The translations under genes and the position numbers were made by a program. Shown here in pieces: positions 8,772-17,029 of a stretch of 37,447 nucleotides of DNA. Position 1 is the stretch's first letter. Each line of letters begins with the position of its first letter. The notes below the pieces were generated by a model, which was given only the letters and a program-made list of their open reading frames with translations, searched no databases and was not told the origin of the DNA. The DNA is from an uncultured Lachnospiraceae bacterium (GTDB lineage Bacteria > Bacillota > Clostridia > Lachnospirales > Lachnospiraceae): contig CAMWFQ010000035.1 of NCBI GenBank assembly GCA_947173495.1, forward strand, positions 1 through 37,447, read 5' to 3'.

Positions 8772-9227
8772 TTACCCAATATCCTTCAATAAAATCTCTT
8801 CTATAATTGCGCTCGCTTCTGCGATCAGTCTGCTGCAGGGTCTGGACTCATAATATTCTCTGGTTCTGGCCGATGGCTTCGCGCTCTCTTCTCTTCCCTC
8901 AATCCCCAAAAGCTCCCGGCAGATAATGGAATTGTTTTTCTCCTTAAACTTATCCGCCAGTTTCCTGGTCAGAAGATAGATTTTTTCCTTCCCTTCTTCA
9001 TTCTCCGGATCCGTATTGCCTTCCTTTAACCCGGCAAGAAGCGCCATTGCAGACACCGCTCCGCACACCTCTCTCATTCTGCCGATTCCGCCGCCCATAG
9101 GACTGGCCAGCTTCAGCGCTGTCTCGCGGTCCATGCCGAACAAATCCGCATAAGTGGAAAATACGGACTGGGCGCAGGTATAACCGGATTCAAAAGTCGC
9201 AACAGCCTGCTTCACCCTGCTCTCCAT
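8772..9227 (-). CDS. C_GCAxxG_C_C family redox-active protein
   Basis: 151 aa. It shows the family cysteines: one in GYTCAQSV, then MGGGIGRMREVCGAVSAMALLAG (the CGAxxG core), then IICRELLG and RPCSRLI. The family is thought to bind metal or act in redox chemistry; the partner is unknown. The ATG at 9227 shares its A with the upstream TGA (TGATG), with GGAAGGAAAGG before it, so translation is coupled to the SEC-C gene. An in-frame extension to 9248 is less likely. Confidence 0.88.
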   Translation of the reverse strand: MESRVKQAVATFESGYTCAQSVFSTYADLFGMDRETALKLASPMGGGIGRMREVCGAVSAMALLAGLKEGNTDPENEEGKEKIYLLTRKLADKFKEKNNSIICRELLGIEGREESAKPSARTREYYESRPCSRLIAEASAIIEEILLKDIG

Positions 9228-9733
9228 CAGCCTTTCCTTCCACAGCACTTTTTGTATTTCTTACCACTTCCACACGGACAGGGATCATTCGGATAAATTT
9301 TCTCCGGTTTCACAACGGTGGTCGAGCTTTTCTGTTCCCGATACAGTGCCTTACGCTTATCTTCATCAAAAATTGCTTCCCATTCCGGCAGCTCATAAAG
9401 CCAGTCCGCTCCCGCCGCAACCATATTCTTATACAGAAGTTCTTTGTCAAACAGCAGACTGACCTGCGTGTCCTCCTCCATCTCCTCGATGGGATTGGCC
9501 TGCTTCAGGCTGTCATTGATCCCATCCAGAAAGCCTGTCATGGTCATAATATCAATACCATACTTTTCAGCCAGTTCCTTGACCGTTCCTGCCACTTCCT
9601 CGTCAGGATTTTTCAACAGCTCCGCATATATATTTTTCTCTTTCTCGAAATAATCCGCCCAGAGTCTCTGAAGATCTCCCTTGTTAGCTGTCTCTGAATA
9701 GGCCATATCGCGCCATTTTTTTAGTAGTGCCAT
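9227..9733 (-). CDS. SEC-C motif protein
   Basis: 168 aa, acidic alpha-helical body with a C-terminal SEC-C zinc motif ([16 protein letters not shown]), the metal- and SecB-binding tail known from SecA. It has no SecA ATPase domain. Family members of this size are usually annotated DUF plus SEC-C and have no fixed function. AAGGAGG lies 8 bases before ATG 9733. First gene of the operon with the C_GCAxxG_C_C protein and BirA. Confidence 0.88.
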   Translation of the reverse strand: MALLKKWRDMAYSETANKGDLQRLWADYFEKEKNIYAELLKNPDEEVAGTVKELAEKYGIDIMTMTGFLDGINDSLKQANPIEEMEEDTQVSLLFDKELLYKNMVAAGADWLYELPEWEAIFDEDKRKALYREQKSSTTVVKPEKIYPNDPCPCGSGKKYKKCCGRKG

Positions 9734-9764
9734 AAATCTTTCCTCCTTCTGCGATTTCCTATAC

Positions 9765-9793
9765 AGTATATCTCATTATGATTCAGACGTCAA
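9765..9793 (-). promoter_or_regulatory. Promoter of the SEC-C / C_GCAxxG_C_C / birA operon
   Basis: On the minus strand: TTGACG (9793-9788), 17-bp spacer, TATACT (9770-9765), about 30 bases before the start codon. As an intact chromosomal promoter it shows that the element boundary lies to its right. Confidence 0.8.
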
Positions 9794-10191
9794 AAGGTGC
9801 TTAAAAAATATTTCGATAAATTGAAAAATTCATGTATAAGCTCTGATCTTCCGGCAATAATACTAATAGTCAATGGAACCCCCTCCTTTGATAAGTGGAA
9901 TTCCACAGCGGAGGTAAAAGCCCTGTGAAATTCCACAGTTCTACTACAGATAAAATAAATACTTATCCTCCCCTAAGGAAGCCTCTAGGAGTGCGGAAGC
10001 CGCATTTTTAGGGGTTTCCGCTATGTTTGGAAGTGCTTTTTAGGGGATTGGGGGTGTTGCCAAGTGTTGCCAAGCACGGAGCCAGTGTTTATCAGGGTTT
10101 CAGAGTTTTCCTTTACTCCGTATGATACTTGCTTCATTGCTGTAAGCACTGATATTTACTATGTTTTTACACATAATGTAAAGGAAACGCA
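9794..10191. other. Probable left attachment side of the conjugative element, repeat-rich and gene-free
   Basis: No convincing gene here. It lies between a chromosomal promoter and the 3' end of the integrase, the usual place for attL. Contents: palindrome GTGGAATTCCAC (9895-9906) and a near copy (9923-9938) centred 30 bp away; CCCCTAA (9970-9976) pairing with TTAGGGG (10008-10014); TGCGG-AAG-CCGCA plus T5 (9992-10009); TTTTTAGGGG twice (10005 and 10037); tandem GTGTTGCCAA (10054-10073). The exact core site cannot be fixed without the right end. Confidence 0.55.
9992..10021 (+). terminator. Terminator-like hairpin with an overlapping alternative fold
   Basis: TGCGG-AAG-CCGCA followed by TTTTT (9992-10009) looks like a small terminator. 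GCGGAAGCC (9993-10001) can instead pair with GGTTTCCGC (10013-10021), with one G-T wobble, which excludes the first fold. It could insulate the host from the element at the junction. Confidence 0.4.
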
Positions 10192-11403
10192 TTATGCAAA
10201 CACAGGTTCTTTTTGTACACCGCCAAAGTCGAAATCGTATATCTTAAAGATTTCATTCTGGATTGCCAGATTGTCTTCGTAATCGTTTTTGCACTTATAG
10301 TAGGTGTTTAAAGTTGTACTTTTATTCTTATGTCCTACATTTCTTGAAACCAATGCCAGCTTCATGCCTTTATCCAGACAGTTAGTCACATAGCTTCTTC
10401 TACAGGTATGAGAGGGCTTATATTCCACTCCTATGTTATTACAAAAAGCTTTGAAAGTGCTGGTAAGGCTGCTTTCCTTCACCATCTTTCCACTGTTTGC
10501 CGGAATGACATATTCGCTTTCAATCCCCATCTGCTCTGTCCTGCGCTTCTGCTCCATCAGCCATTTATAAGTAAAATCATTGATGACAATGGTTCTGCGG
10601 GAAGTTTTGTTCTTCGGAGTACTTTCCTCATAGATTTTGGAATTGGTGTCATAGTCCGTATACTCTGTCTGCGTTCTCTCAATCTTGATAATTCTGCGTT
10701 CAAGATCGACCTTGCTCCATTTTAAGGCTAACAATTCTCCCAGCCTTAAGCCAGTGCCGCAAAGAATGAAAAGAGCCGGAGAATTGCGATATTTCCTGCA
10801 TCTGTTCCAGCAATTCATAGAACCCGACTGTAAGGTATTAATCTCCTCATCTTCCCATACGCCAAGTTCCTTATCCTCATGCTCTTTACACCTGTCCTCG
10901 TTGATTTTTACCTTCCGCATAAAGTTCCAGCTCATAATCTCCCTGTCACAGGCATAATCAAAAGCCTGACTGATAATGCATTTTATCTGGCATACATAAG
11001 AATAAACGATTGTTCCATTTGTCAAGGTACGGATAAAATCATCACAGTGGTACTTCTTAATCTTCCGGGCGGGGATTTTTCCAAAGCTGCTATCCTTCAC
11101 ATAATTTACATATGCCCTGTAATATCTGCTATGTGTCTGCTTCTTGATATCCCCTTTGGCAAATTCCAGAAACATTTCTACCACCTGTGCCACCGTATCA
11201 TTTTTATGCTTCTCCAAGTCCACCTGACCTGTTATTGTCCTTCTTGCTTCCTTACGAAATTTCTTCTTTACTTCGTTCTCTGAAGCCCCTGTGATCTGGT
11301 GGCGTTTTCCGGTCTCTGAATACTTAGTAGGAATCGTGGTATAAAATTGTATCTGTAATCCCTTCTGCCGGGAATTGATTTTCGGAATCGTAATCTCGCT
11401 CAT
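10192..11403 (-). CDS. int: Tyrosine recombinase / ICE integrase
   Basis: 403 aa. Arm-binding and SAM-like core-binding domains lie in the first half (NDTVAQVVEMFLEFAKG). The catalytic domain shows Arg in CGTGLRLGELLALKW, Lys near KTSRRTIVI, HTCRR, GH in RNVGHKNKST and the nucleophile Tyr in TLNTYY: the full R-K-H-R-H-Y set. It should integrate and excise the element. GAGGAG lies 7 bases before ATG 11403; codons back to 11493 overlap the promoter. Its 3' end faces the chromosome, as expected at an ICE end. No excisionase gene was found beside it. Confidence 0.95.
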   Translation of the reverse strand: MSEITIPKINSRQKGLQIQFYTTIPTKYSETGKRHQITGASENEVKKKFRKEARRTITGQVDLEKHKNDTVAQVVEMFLEFAKGDIKKQTHSRYYRAYVNYVKDSSFGKIPARKIKKYHCDDFIRTLTNGTIVYSYVCQIKCIISQAFDYACDREIMSWNFMRKVKINEDRCKEHEDKELGVWEDEEINTLQSGSMNCWNRCRKYRNSPALFILCGTGLRLGELLALKWSKVDLERRIIKIERTQTEYTDYDTNSKIYEESTPKNKTSRRTIVINDFTYKWLMEQKRRTEQMGIESEYVIPANSGKMVKESSLTSTFKAFCNNIGVEYKPSHTCRRSYVTNCLDKGMKLALVSRNVGHKNKSTTLNTYYKCKNDYEDNLAIQNEIFKIYDFDFGGVQKEPVFA

Positions 11404-11464
11404 GGTAATCTCCTCTTGCGTCTTGCACAAAAGGACATCTGCCACGTCCTCTAAATCTATATTT

Positions 11465-11493
11465 ATTATACCACATTTTATCAGATTGAGCAA
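11465..11493 (-). promoter_or_regulatory. Integrase promoter
   Basis: Minus strand TTGCTC (11493-11488), 17-bp spacer, TATAAT (11470-11465). The leader between it and ATG 11403 contains AGGAC...GTCCT followed by TTTT, a small possible attenuator. Confidence 0.78.
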
Positions 11494-11568
11494 TTCTCTG
11501 TTTGATATTTCGATTTTTAACTAACCTCCAAAGCGTCTCCTTTCTCGAATTTTCTTCTTAGGTACATT

Positions 11569-12480
11569 TCATTTACCTGCTATCACAAGGAATCTTCCGC
11601 CCTTCCCATGCACACGCCTGTCACAGGTAGCAAGGGTGATGATGCTGGTGGGCGCATGGTCAGGCTCTTCATAAAATAACGCCCTTCCCTGCAATTCCTC
11701 CATCCAGGCGTTATAACTCTCCATATCCCAATGGTTCCTGATACGGAAATCCCATTCCGCCAGGTCGTCTATGCTGTATTTGACCACCGCCATCACCTGA
11801 TAGGCATTGGCACTTCCATAGGCATCCGTGAAATAGATTGTCGGATGCTCCCTAAAATAATCTTCCTGCTCATACTTAAGCAAAGTGGAAAACATGGCAT
11901 CAGAGCCAGTGCCCATGTTGTGGCCATAAATGACACGGTTGAAATCCCATATTTCCGTATCTTTATCCATGAACGGGCATCCGGTCTTATCCTTATCCCC
12001 GGAAAAATCATGGGAGAGGTAAAAGGCATTGTCATCACTTCCCACCACCGGAAAATTAATTAACGTGTCAGGAATATAAAGCCAGCCTCGGGTATCCTCA
12101 TTCTCATTACAAAGCGCATCCCAATCATAGGCCTCCAATCCCGGCTCCTGCATCTCTTCTTCATACTCCTGCCTGTACCGCTCCGCATCCGCTTCCATTT
12201 CAGAGAACATCTCTTCCAGTTCCGCCGCCGCAGGCTCCTGTTCCTTTTCCCTCCTGTATTCAAGGGCGGCGTTAAGCCGGGTGTAGGCATCCGCTATCGC
12301 CTGATATTCTTCAAGCTGTTTTACCGCATGGTAACGGAATATCCCCATGCCAATAATGCAGACAAAAGAAACGGCAACGCCGATAATGACCTGCACCGTA
12401 ATCCGGTTTCTTTTCCTCTCCGGCAGGTTTGGGAAAAGTTTCTCCCCAAGCCGGGTAATGAAATCTTTTAATCTTTCCAT
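11569..12480 (-). CDS. srtB: Class B sortase
   Basis: 303 aa. One N-terminal membrane segment (VQVIIGVAVSFVCIIGMGIF), an acidic coiled-coil-like stalk (about residues 60-115), then a sortase barrel. Catalytic His is in YGHNMG, Cys in LATCDR and Arg in GKGGRFLV. Class B rather than A is suggested by NFPVVGSDDNAFYLSHDF and by the TLATCD context. It should cleave a C-terminal sorting signal on the cell surface and link the protein to peptidoglycan; the obvious client is the 1245-aa protein upstream. AAAGGAAGC lies 6 bases before ATG 12480. Confidence 0.92.
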   Translation of the reverse strand: MERLKDFITRLGEKLFPNLPERKRNRITVQVIIGVAVSFVCIIGMGIFRYHAVKQLEEYQAIADAYTRLNAALEYRREKEQEPAAAELEEMFSEMEADAERYRQEYEEEMQEPGLEAYDWDALCNENEDTRGWLYIPDTLINFPVVGSDDNAFYLSHDFSGDKDKTGCPFMDKDTEIWDFNRVIYGHNMGTGSDAMFSTLLKYEQEDYFREHPTIYFTDAYGSANAYQVMAVVKYSIDDLAEWDFRIRNHWDMESYNAWMEELQGRALFYEEPDHAPTSIITLATCDRRVHGKGGRFLVIAGK

Positions 12481-12508
12481 GTGCTTCCTTTCTTCTATGA
12501 TACAAACA

Positions 12509-12550
12509 GCGGCAGATACCAGCACTTTCAAAAAGCTGGATATCTGCCGC
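12509..12550 (-). other. Strong hairpin between the MT-A70 remnant and the sortase gene
   Basis: GCGGCAGATACCAGC (12509-12523) pairs with GCTGGATATCTGCCGC (12535-12550): 15 bp with one bulged base and an 11-nt loop, 29 bases before the sortase start. There is no clean U-run, so it may be an RNA-processing or stability element as well as a weak terminator. Confidence 0.6.
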
Positions 12551-12659
12551 CATAATTTCAGGGGCAGTATCAATCCGTATGCACGCATCCGCTGTCACCT
12601 GATATTTCCCAGGCTGCTTTTCTGCCTGCCTCCTTACCCCCGGTGCCGGATTCTTCCCC

Positions 12660-13201
12660 TTACTGCCCAAAGTCCGGGAGCGTACCAGCAACTTCATTTC
12701 CCCACACATCCCAGCCGGGCGGGGCCTGCCTTGCGAACAGCTCCACACGGGGCAGGTCGCCCATGAGGGCAACTATCTTTTCCCTTGCCTCGTCCGGCTT
12801 CTTGCTGTGGGCTTCTATGGGGGAAATGATAAACTGATGGATATCCCGCGCCCGCCGTCTGGGATGCCCCCTTGTTGCCAGCAGGCAGATTTCCGCGTTC
12901 CCCCTTGTCCAGAAGCCCAGCCCGTAAAACCAGCTGTCCGCTTTTCTGTTCTTTTTCAGCCAGACAAAAGCCACGCTTTTATAAGTAAAGCCCCACTCTT
13001 TTATGAGCCCAGAGCCTCGGGAAGCTGGGGGAAAGTGGCCCACAGAAAAAGTACGCTGTCCCGGGCGGCAAGCCCTGCCACCGGGAGCGCACATAACTCG
13101 TCAATTGTCATTGTGGGGTAGTGCCGCTCTGCTGCGCCCTGCAGGCCCTTTTGGGCGTACCGCCATGGGGGATCGGCGTAAATGATAGAATAGTTTCCGA
13201 T
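12660..13201 (-). pseudogene. MT-A70 family N6-adenine methyltransferase, start-codon and frameshift lesions
   Basis: From 13201 one frame reads GNYSIIYADPPWRY, with the catalytic DPPW of MT-A70 methyltransferases, through LFLWATFPQLPEAL to a TAA at about 13005. The next frame then continues the family pattern, EWGFTYKSVAFVWLKKNRK, then WDVWGNE, to the stop at 12660. Adding one base near 13008-13013 would restore a 180-aa protein. AAGGAG sits 7 bases before codon ATC where ATG is expected. Two independent lesions argue for a dead gene. Intact, it would methylate adenine in DNA, a common ICE anti-restriction function. Confidence 0.85.
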
Positions 13202-13291
13202 AGTTACACTCCTTTCTGCCTGATTTTACCGTCTCCCCTGTCAGCCGTCTGCGTTCCATACAGCAGGATGCACCGTCATAATACACACCCG

Positions 13292-16200
13292 TCACAGGCA
13301 GCCCTTCCGGCCTTTCTTCGCTTCCAGCACTGATGCGCCAATAAGAACAGCACCGCACAGCCCAAGGGCAGCAAGAAGAGCAAAAGGTGACGCATAGCCG
13401 GTCTGGATGACCGCTTCGCTTCCTTTCCCGTCATTCCCGTTTCCTCCTTCCGTTTTTGTAGCCGTGTTGGTATCTTCATTTTTATCTGAAGGGCCGCCTG
13501 CCGTGTTGCCGGAGACTGTGCCGTTTGTATCCTTGTTTTTGTCCGAAGTGTTTTTATCATCTTTTCCGTTGGTATTTCCTGCATTGTTACTGTCCTGATT
13601 ACTCTGATTGTCCTTCTCTGCTTTCTCCCACCTTGCATAGAGGCTGATGCTCCTGCCGGGCTTGTAAGTTTCCCCCTCCGTTCCGATAAATACCTGCCTG
13701 TCCGTGTACCAGCCCTTGAAAGTATAGCCCTCACGCTCTGCTCCGGGAAGCTTCACGCTTCCACCCTTCACTACCTTCACGGATGCATTCTTCGTCTTGC
13801 CGCCGTTGGCGTCATATTTGATGGTGTAGGTATTTAAGTTCTCACCGGAATTATTTTCATCCTGTGTGCCGTCTCCGTTTCCCGTGCCGCTTCCACTTCC
13901 ATTACCGCTACCGCCGCCGTTGCCTTCATTGTCTCCCGTATTTCCACTGTTTCCTGAATCTCCACTATCGCCATTGTCTTTAGTCTTTTCCCATTTCGCA
14001 TAAAAATCCGTATCCTTTGTAATCCGGTATGTATCATGGTAAGCCCCTGCAAACTGCGTCAGCTTATCATCCAGATACCAGCCTGTAAAGTCATATCCCT
14101 TGCGTTCCGGCAGGGGTAGGTAGAGGCTTCCGTCTTTGATGATGGTAAGCTCTTTTACTTTGATTGTGCCTTTCCCGGCATAAAAACGCACTTTACAGGT
14201 TTCGGGAGCAGTATCATCCTTATCATCATCCTCCGCCGCTGCCTTCTCCCAGAGTGCATAAGCTGTCATATCCTTGACTGCTTTCATTTCGCTTCCGGGG
14301 ATTCCAAGAAGGATGCCGCCCTCTTTTTCCGTATACCAGCCAAGGAATCTGTAGCCGCCCTTCTCCGTCTTCGGCAGGCGAATCATATCGCCTTTTGCCG
14401 CTTTGATAGATTTCACTTCTTTTCCGCCGTCTGTATCAAAAGTAACGGTAACTTTCACCGCCTCTTTTTTCTCGAAATGCGCTTTCAGGGTGATATCCGA
14501 CTGCACGGTAAATTCCTCCCCGGCCTGTCCGGCACACACGTTTTCATCAGAAGCTAAGAACCATCCAAGGAACTCACAGCCGGTCTTGTTGCAGAGCGGG
14601 AGAATGACTGCGCTTCCCTTTTCTGCGCTGATACTTTTCCTTACCGTCTCGCCGCCGTCTGCGTCAAAGGTAACGGTATAGATGACCGGTTTTTCCTCTT
14701 CTTTTTCCATCTCATAACGGGCTTTCAGTGTCACGTCAGCCAAGACCGTGTATTCTTCCCCGGCTTTCCCGGCCAGCGTATCCCCGTCATACCAGCCGGT
14801 AAAGATAAAATTATCTTTCGTGCTGCCCGGAAGTGTGATAGTATCTCCTATCTTAGCCACAACATTGCCGCCCTCCATCTTCCCGCCGTCCGCATCAAAT
14901 GTAACGGTCGCTTCGGCTTTCTCCCATGCCGCATAATAAGAAGTATCTTCCTCCGGAACGGTATAGGTCTCGCCGCCATTTCCGGCAGGCACAGTCAACT
15001 CATCATCCGCATACCACCCCATAAAATCATACCCTTTTCTGGCTGCGTCCGGGAAAGTAAGCTCCGAACCGGGAACCGCCTTTGTGCTGTCAGTACCAAT
15101 CTTCCCGTCATTGTAGATAAACGTGATAGTGACAGGCTTCTTTGCCTCCCACTTCGCATAGAGGTAAAGGTTTTCCGTCAGGCTAATCTCCTGTCCGGGC
15201 AGGTAATCAGTCCCTGTGCCGTCTGCCTCCGTGTTCCACCCGGCGAAATCATACCCGGCATTTGCCAGCGTCCCCATGTAAGCGGAGACAGCCGCATCAT
15301 CCATGATGACCGCCTTATCGTCACTGGTGTATTCGTCAGGGTCAAAACAATTGCTGCTCTGCCCGCTCCCGGTGTTGTTGGCATCATAAATGATATAGAA
15401 AGTCTCCGGTACTTCTGCAAGGTAAAGGTTGTCGCCCCTCTTCTCCGTGCGGAAATCCTTTGTATGCCAGGGGAACTGCTCCGGGCTTGCATCTTTCCCG
15501 TACAGCTTCCCGTCAACCAGCACCCTGCCGGGCTTTACCACGTCCGGGAACCCGCCAAGTACAAAGGTAGAATCACTCTCAAAGCTCTCATCCAGCAGGA
15601 TGGAAGCCCCTGTATTGTAGAAGAACAGGATATCACAGGGGGATGCGCCCACTGCAAGGTTGTCCTCCATGACGATATTCCCGTATAAGATAATGCCTGT
15701 CTCGTTCTTATAGCAGATGGTGCCGCCTGCATAGCTTTTTTCCTCCGAACGGTTTCCTGTAAAAGTGCAGTCACGGATTTCAAGTGGCTCCGTCCCTTCC
15801 CCTTCCAGAGTCTGGATGGCGCTGCCCCTTCCTGCCACGTTCCCGGTAAAGGTACATCCGCTGACTACCGGCCTGTGCCCTGTTGCGGTACATAAGCCGC
15901 CGCCGTCATAACCTGCTCTGTTCCCTTCCAGAACGCTGTCCGCCAGTGTAAGGGGCGCACGGCTGTAGAACCCGCCGCCGGTGGAGCCTGCGCTGTTGTC
16001 TGAAAAGGTCATGCCGGAAAGCTCCGCATTCCCCTGAAGGTACATGCCGCCTCCCCATGCCGCATAACAGCCACGGACAGTTCCAGACACTGCCGTTACA
16101 TGGGAATCCTTTTCCGACTGGATGCCCCCGCCAGCCCCTGCCGCATAGCAGCTTTGAATCAGGCCTCCGTCTATGGCAAGGCTGCCTCCCTGCTCCACAT

Positions 16201-17029
16201 ATAATGCCCCGGCTGTTTGGAATGGCCTGCCGCCGTCTCCACCGCTCCCGTCCGTGTTGTAATTATTCTGTAAGACGGTTCCGCTGCCCATGGTATAGGA
16301 GCCATTTACATAAATAAGGGGGCTGTTCCAGATACTGCCGGTATTGTTAAAATCCCCGTCCAGCACCGCACCACCGTCAAAGACGATATCCTGTGTGGAA
16401 AAGCCGCTCCCTGTCACTGCAAGCAATACGGTATTGTTACCTGTTCCGTAACTGTTTCCGGTAAAGCCGTCTTCCCGGCTGATTGTCACCGGGTTTCCTG
16501 CGTCTTCACTTCTTAAAGTAATGCCATCCGCCGTGACTTCAAGTGTCGAGGCCACCCTGCAGTCCTTAAGGACTGTAATGGTATCGCCATCCTGTGCATT
16601 GGCAAAGGCCTCTTCCAGCTCCTCATATCCGGTATCCCCAATCCTTGCTTCATAAGTAACGGTAACGTCCTGCTCCTGGTTCAGTTTCCAGTTGGCGTAC
16701 AGGTTCACATCCCTGTCCGGGGTATAGGAATCCCCCGGCTTTCCCCTTGACAGGAACGTGACCATACCCTCTTCTTTGACCGCATCCATCCAGCTTTCAA
16801 GGTAATGCCCTTCGTAAATTCCGTCCGGAAGGGTGATGCTCTCCCCCTTCGGCACTGTAACGCTCCCCGTGTCGCACTGCCCCTCATAGGCTTCAAATAC
16901 GACCGTGTAGGTTTCTCCCTCCTCCGCCGCCCTCACAGGCAGAGGGGCGCTTCCGAATATCCCCGCCCCAAGGGTGGAGAGCATCACTGCGGACAGGAGA
17001 AGCTTTGGTAATCTTCTTTTTCTTCCCAT
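13292..17029 (-). CDS. Large cell-wall-anchored protein: beta-helix plus InlB B-repeats
   Basis: 1245 aa. Signal peptide residues 1-34 (basic start, hydrophobic core, cleavage near PVRA-AEE). Then an InlB-like repeat, a right-handed parallel beta-helix (about 140-460, Gly/Asn rungs such as GGGFYSRAPLTLADS), and about seven Listeria-Bacteroides B-repeats (pattern TVTFDADGGK...GWY, about 530-1120) with a Gly/Asp/Asn linker between the last two. A Ser/Asn/Thr/Lys-rich spacer, VIQTG, a hydrophobic helix and KKGRKGC end the protein. It probably projects an adhesin-like or glycan-binding domain. ATG 17029 has AAAGGAAAC upstream; codons before it are leader. Sits upstream of MT-A70 remnant and sortase. 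The VIQTG motif lacks the usual proline. Confidence 0.9.
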   Translation of the reverse strand: MGRKRRLPKLLLSAVMLSTLGAGIFGSAPLPVRAAEEGETYTVVFEAYEGQCDTGSVTVPKGESITLPDGIYEGHYLESWMDAVKEEGMVTFLSRGKPGDSYTPDRDVNLYANWKLNQEQDVTVTYEARIGDTGYEELEEAFANAQDGDTITVLKDCRVASTLEVTADGITLRSEDAGNPVTISREDGFTGNSYGTGNNTVLLAVTGSGFSTQDIVFDGGAVLDGDFNNTGSIWNSPLIYVNGSYTMGSGTVLQNNYNTDGSGGDGGRPFQTAGALYVEQGGSLAIDGGLIQSCYAAGAGGGIQSEKDSHVTAVSGTVRGCYAAWGGGMYLQGNAELSGMTFSDNSAGSTGGGFYSRAPLTLADSVLEGNRAGYDGGGLCTATGHRPVVSGCTFTGNVAGRGSAIQTLEGEGTEPLEIRDCTFTGNRSEEKSYAGGTICYKNETGIILYGNIVMEDNLAVGASPCDILFFYNTGASILLDESFESDSTFVLGGFPDVVKPGRVLVDGKLYGKDASPEQFPWHTKDFRTEKRGDNLYLAEVPETFYIIYDANNTGSGQSSNCFDPDEYTSDDKAVIMDDAAVSAYMGTLANAGYDFAGWNTEADGTGTDYLPGQEISLTENLYLYAKWEAKKPVTITFIYNDGKIGTDSTKAVPGSELTFPDAARKGYDFMGWYADDELTVPAGNGGETYTVPEEDTSYYAAWEKAEATVTFDADGGKMEGGNVVAKIGDTITLPGSTKDNFIFTGWYDGDTLAGKAGEEYTVLADVTLKARYEMEKEEEKPVIYTVTFDADGGETVRKSISAEKGSAVILPLCNKTGCEFLGWFLASDENVCAGQAGEEFTVQSDITLKAHFEKKEAVKVTVTFDTDGGKEVKSIKAAKGDMIRLPKTEKGGYRFLGWYTEKEGGILLGIPGSEMKAVKDMTAYALWEKAAAEDDDKDDTAPETCKVRFYAGKGTIKVKELTIIKDGSLYLPLPERKGYDFTGWYLDDKLTQFAGAYHDTYRITKDTDFYAKWEKTKDNGDSGDSGNSGNTGDNEGNGGGSGNGSGSGTGNGDGTQDENNSGENLNTYTIKYDANGGKTKNASVKVVKGGSVKLPGAEREGYTFKGWYTDRQVFIGTEGETYKPGRSISLYARWEKAEKDNQSNQDSNNAGNTNGKDDKNTSDKNKDTNGTVSGNTAGGPSDKNEDTNTATKTEGGNGNDGKGSEAVIQTGYASPFALLAALGLCGAVLIGASVLEAKKGRKGCL

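Noticed and set aside
9970-10073. CRISPR-like repeat cluster
   Set aside because: Repeat units are only 10 bases, two or three copies, with no regular spacers and no cas genes.
12311-12772. 153-codon leftward frame
   Set aside because: Overlaps the methyltransferase end and the sortase start in another frame, and spans the 15-bp hairpin; no family features.
13101-13358. 85-codon leftward frame over the methyltransferase start
   Set aside because: Out of frame with the DPPW-containing MT-A70 reading.
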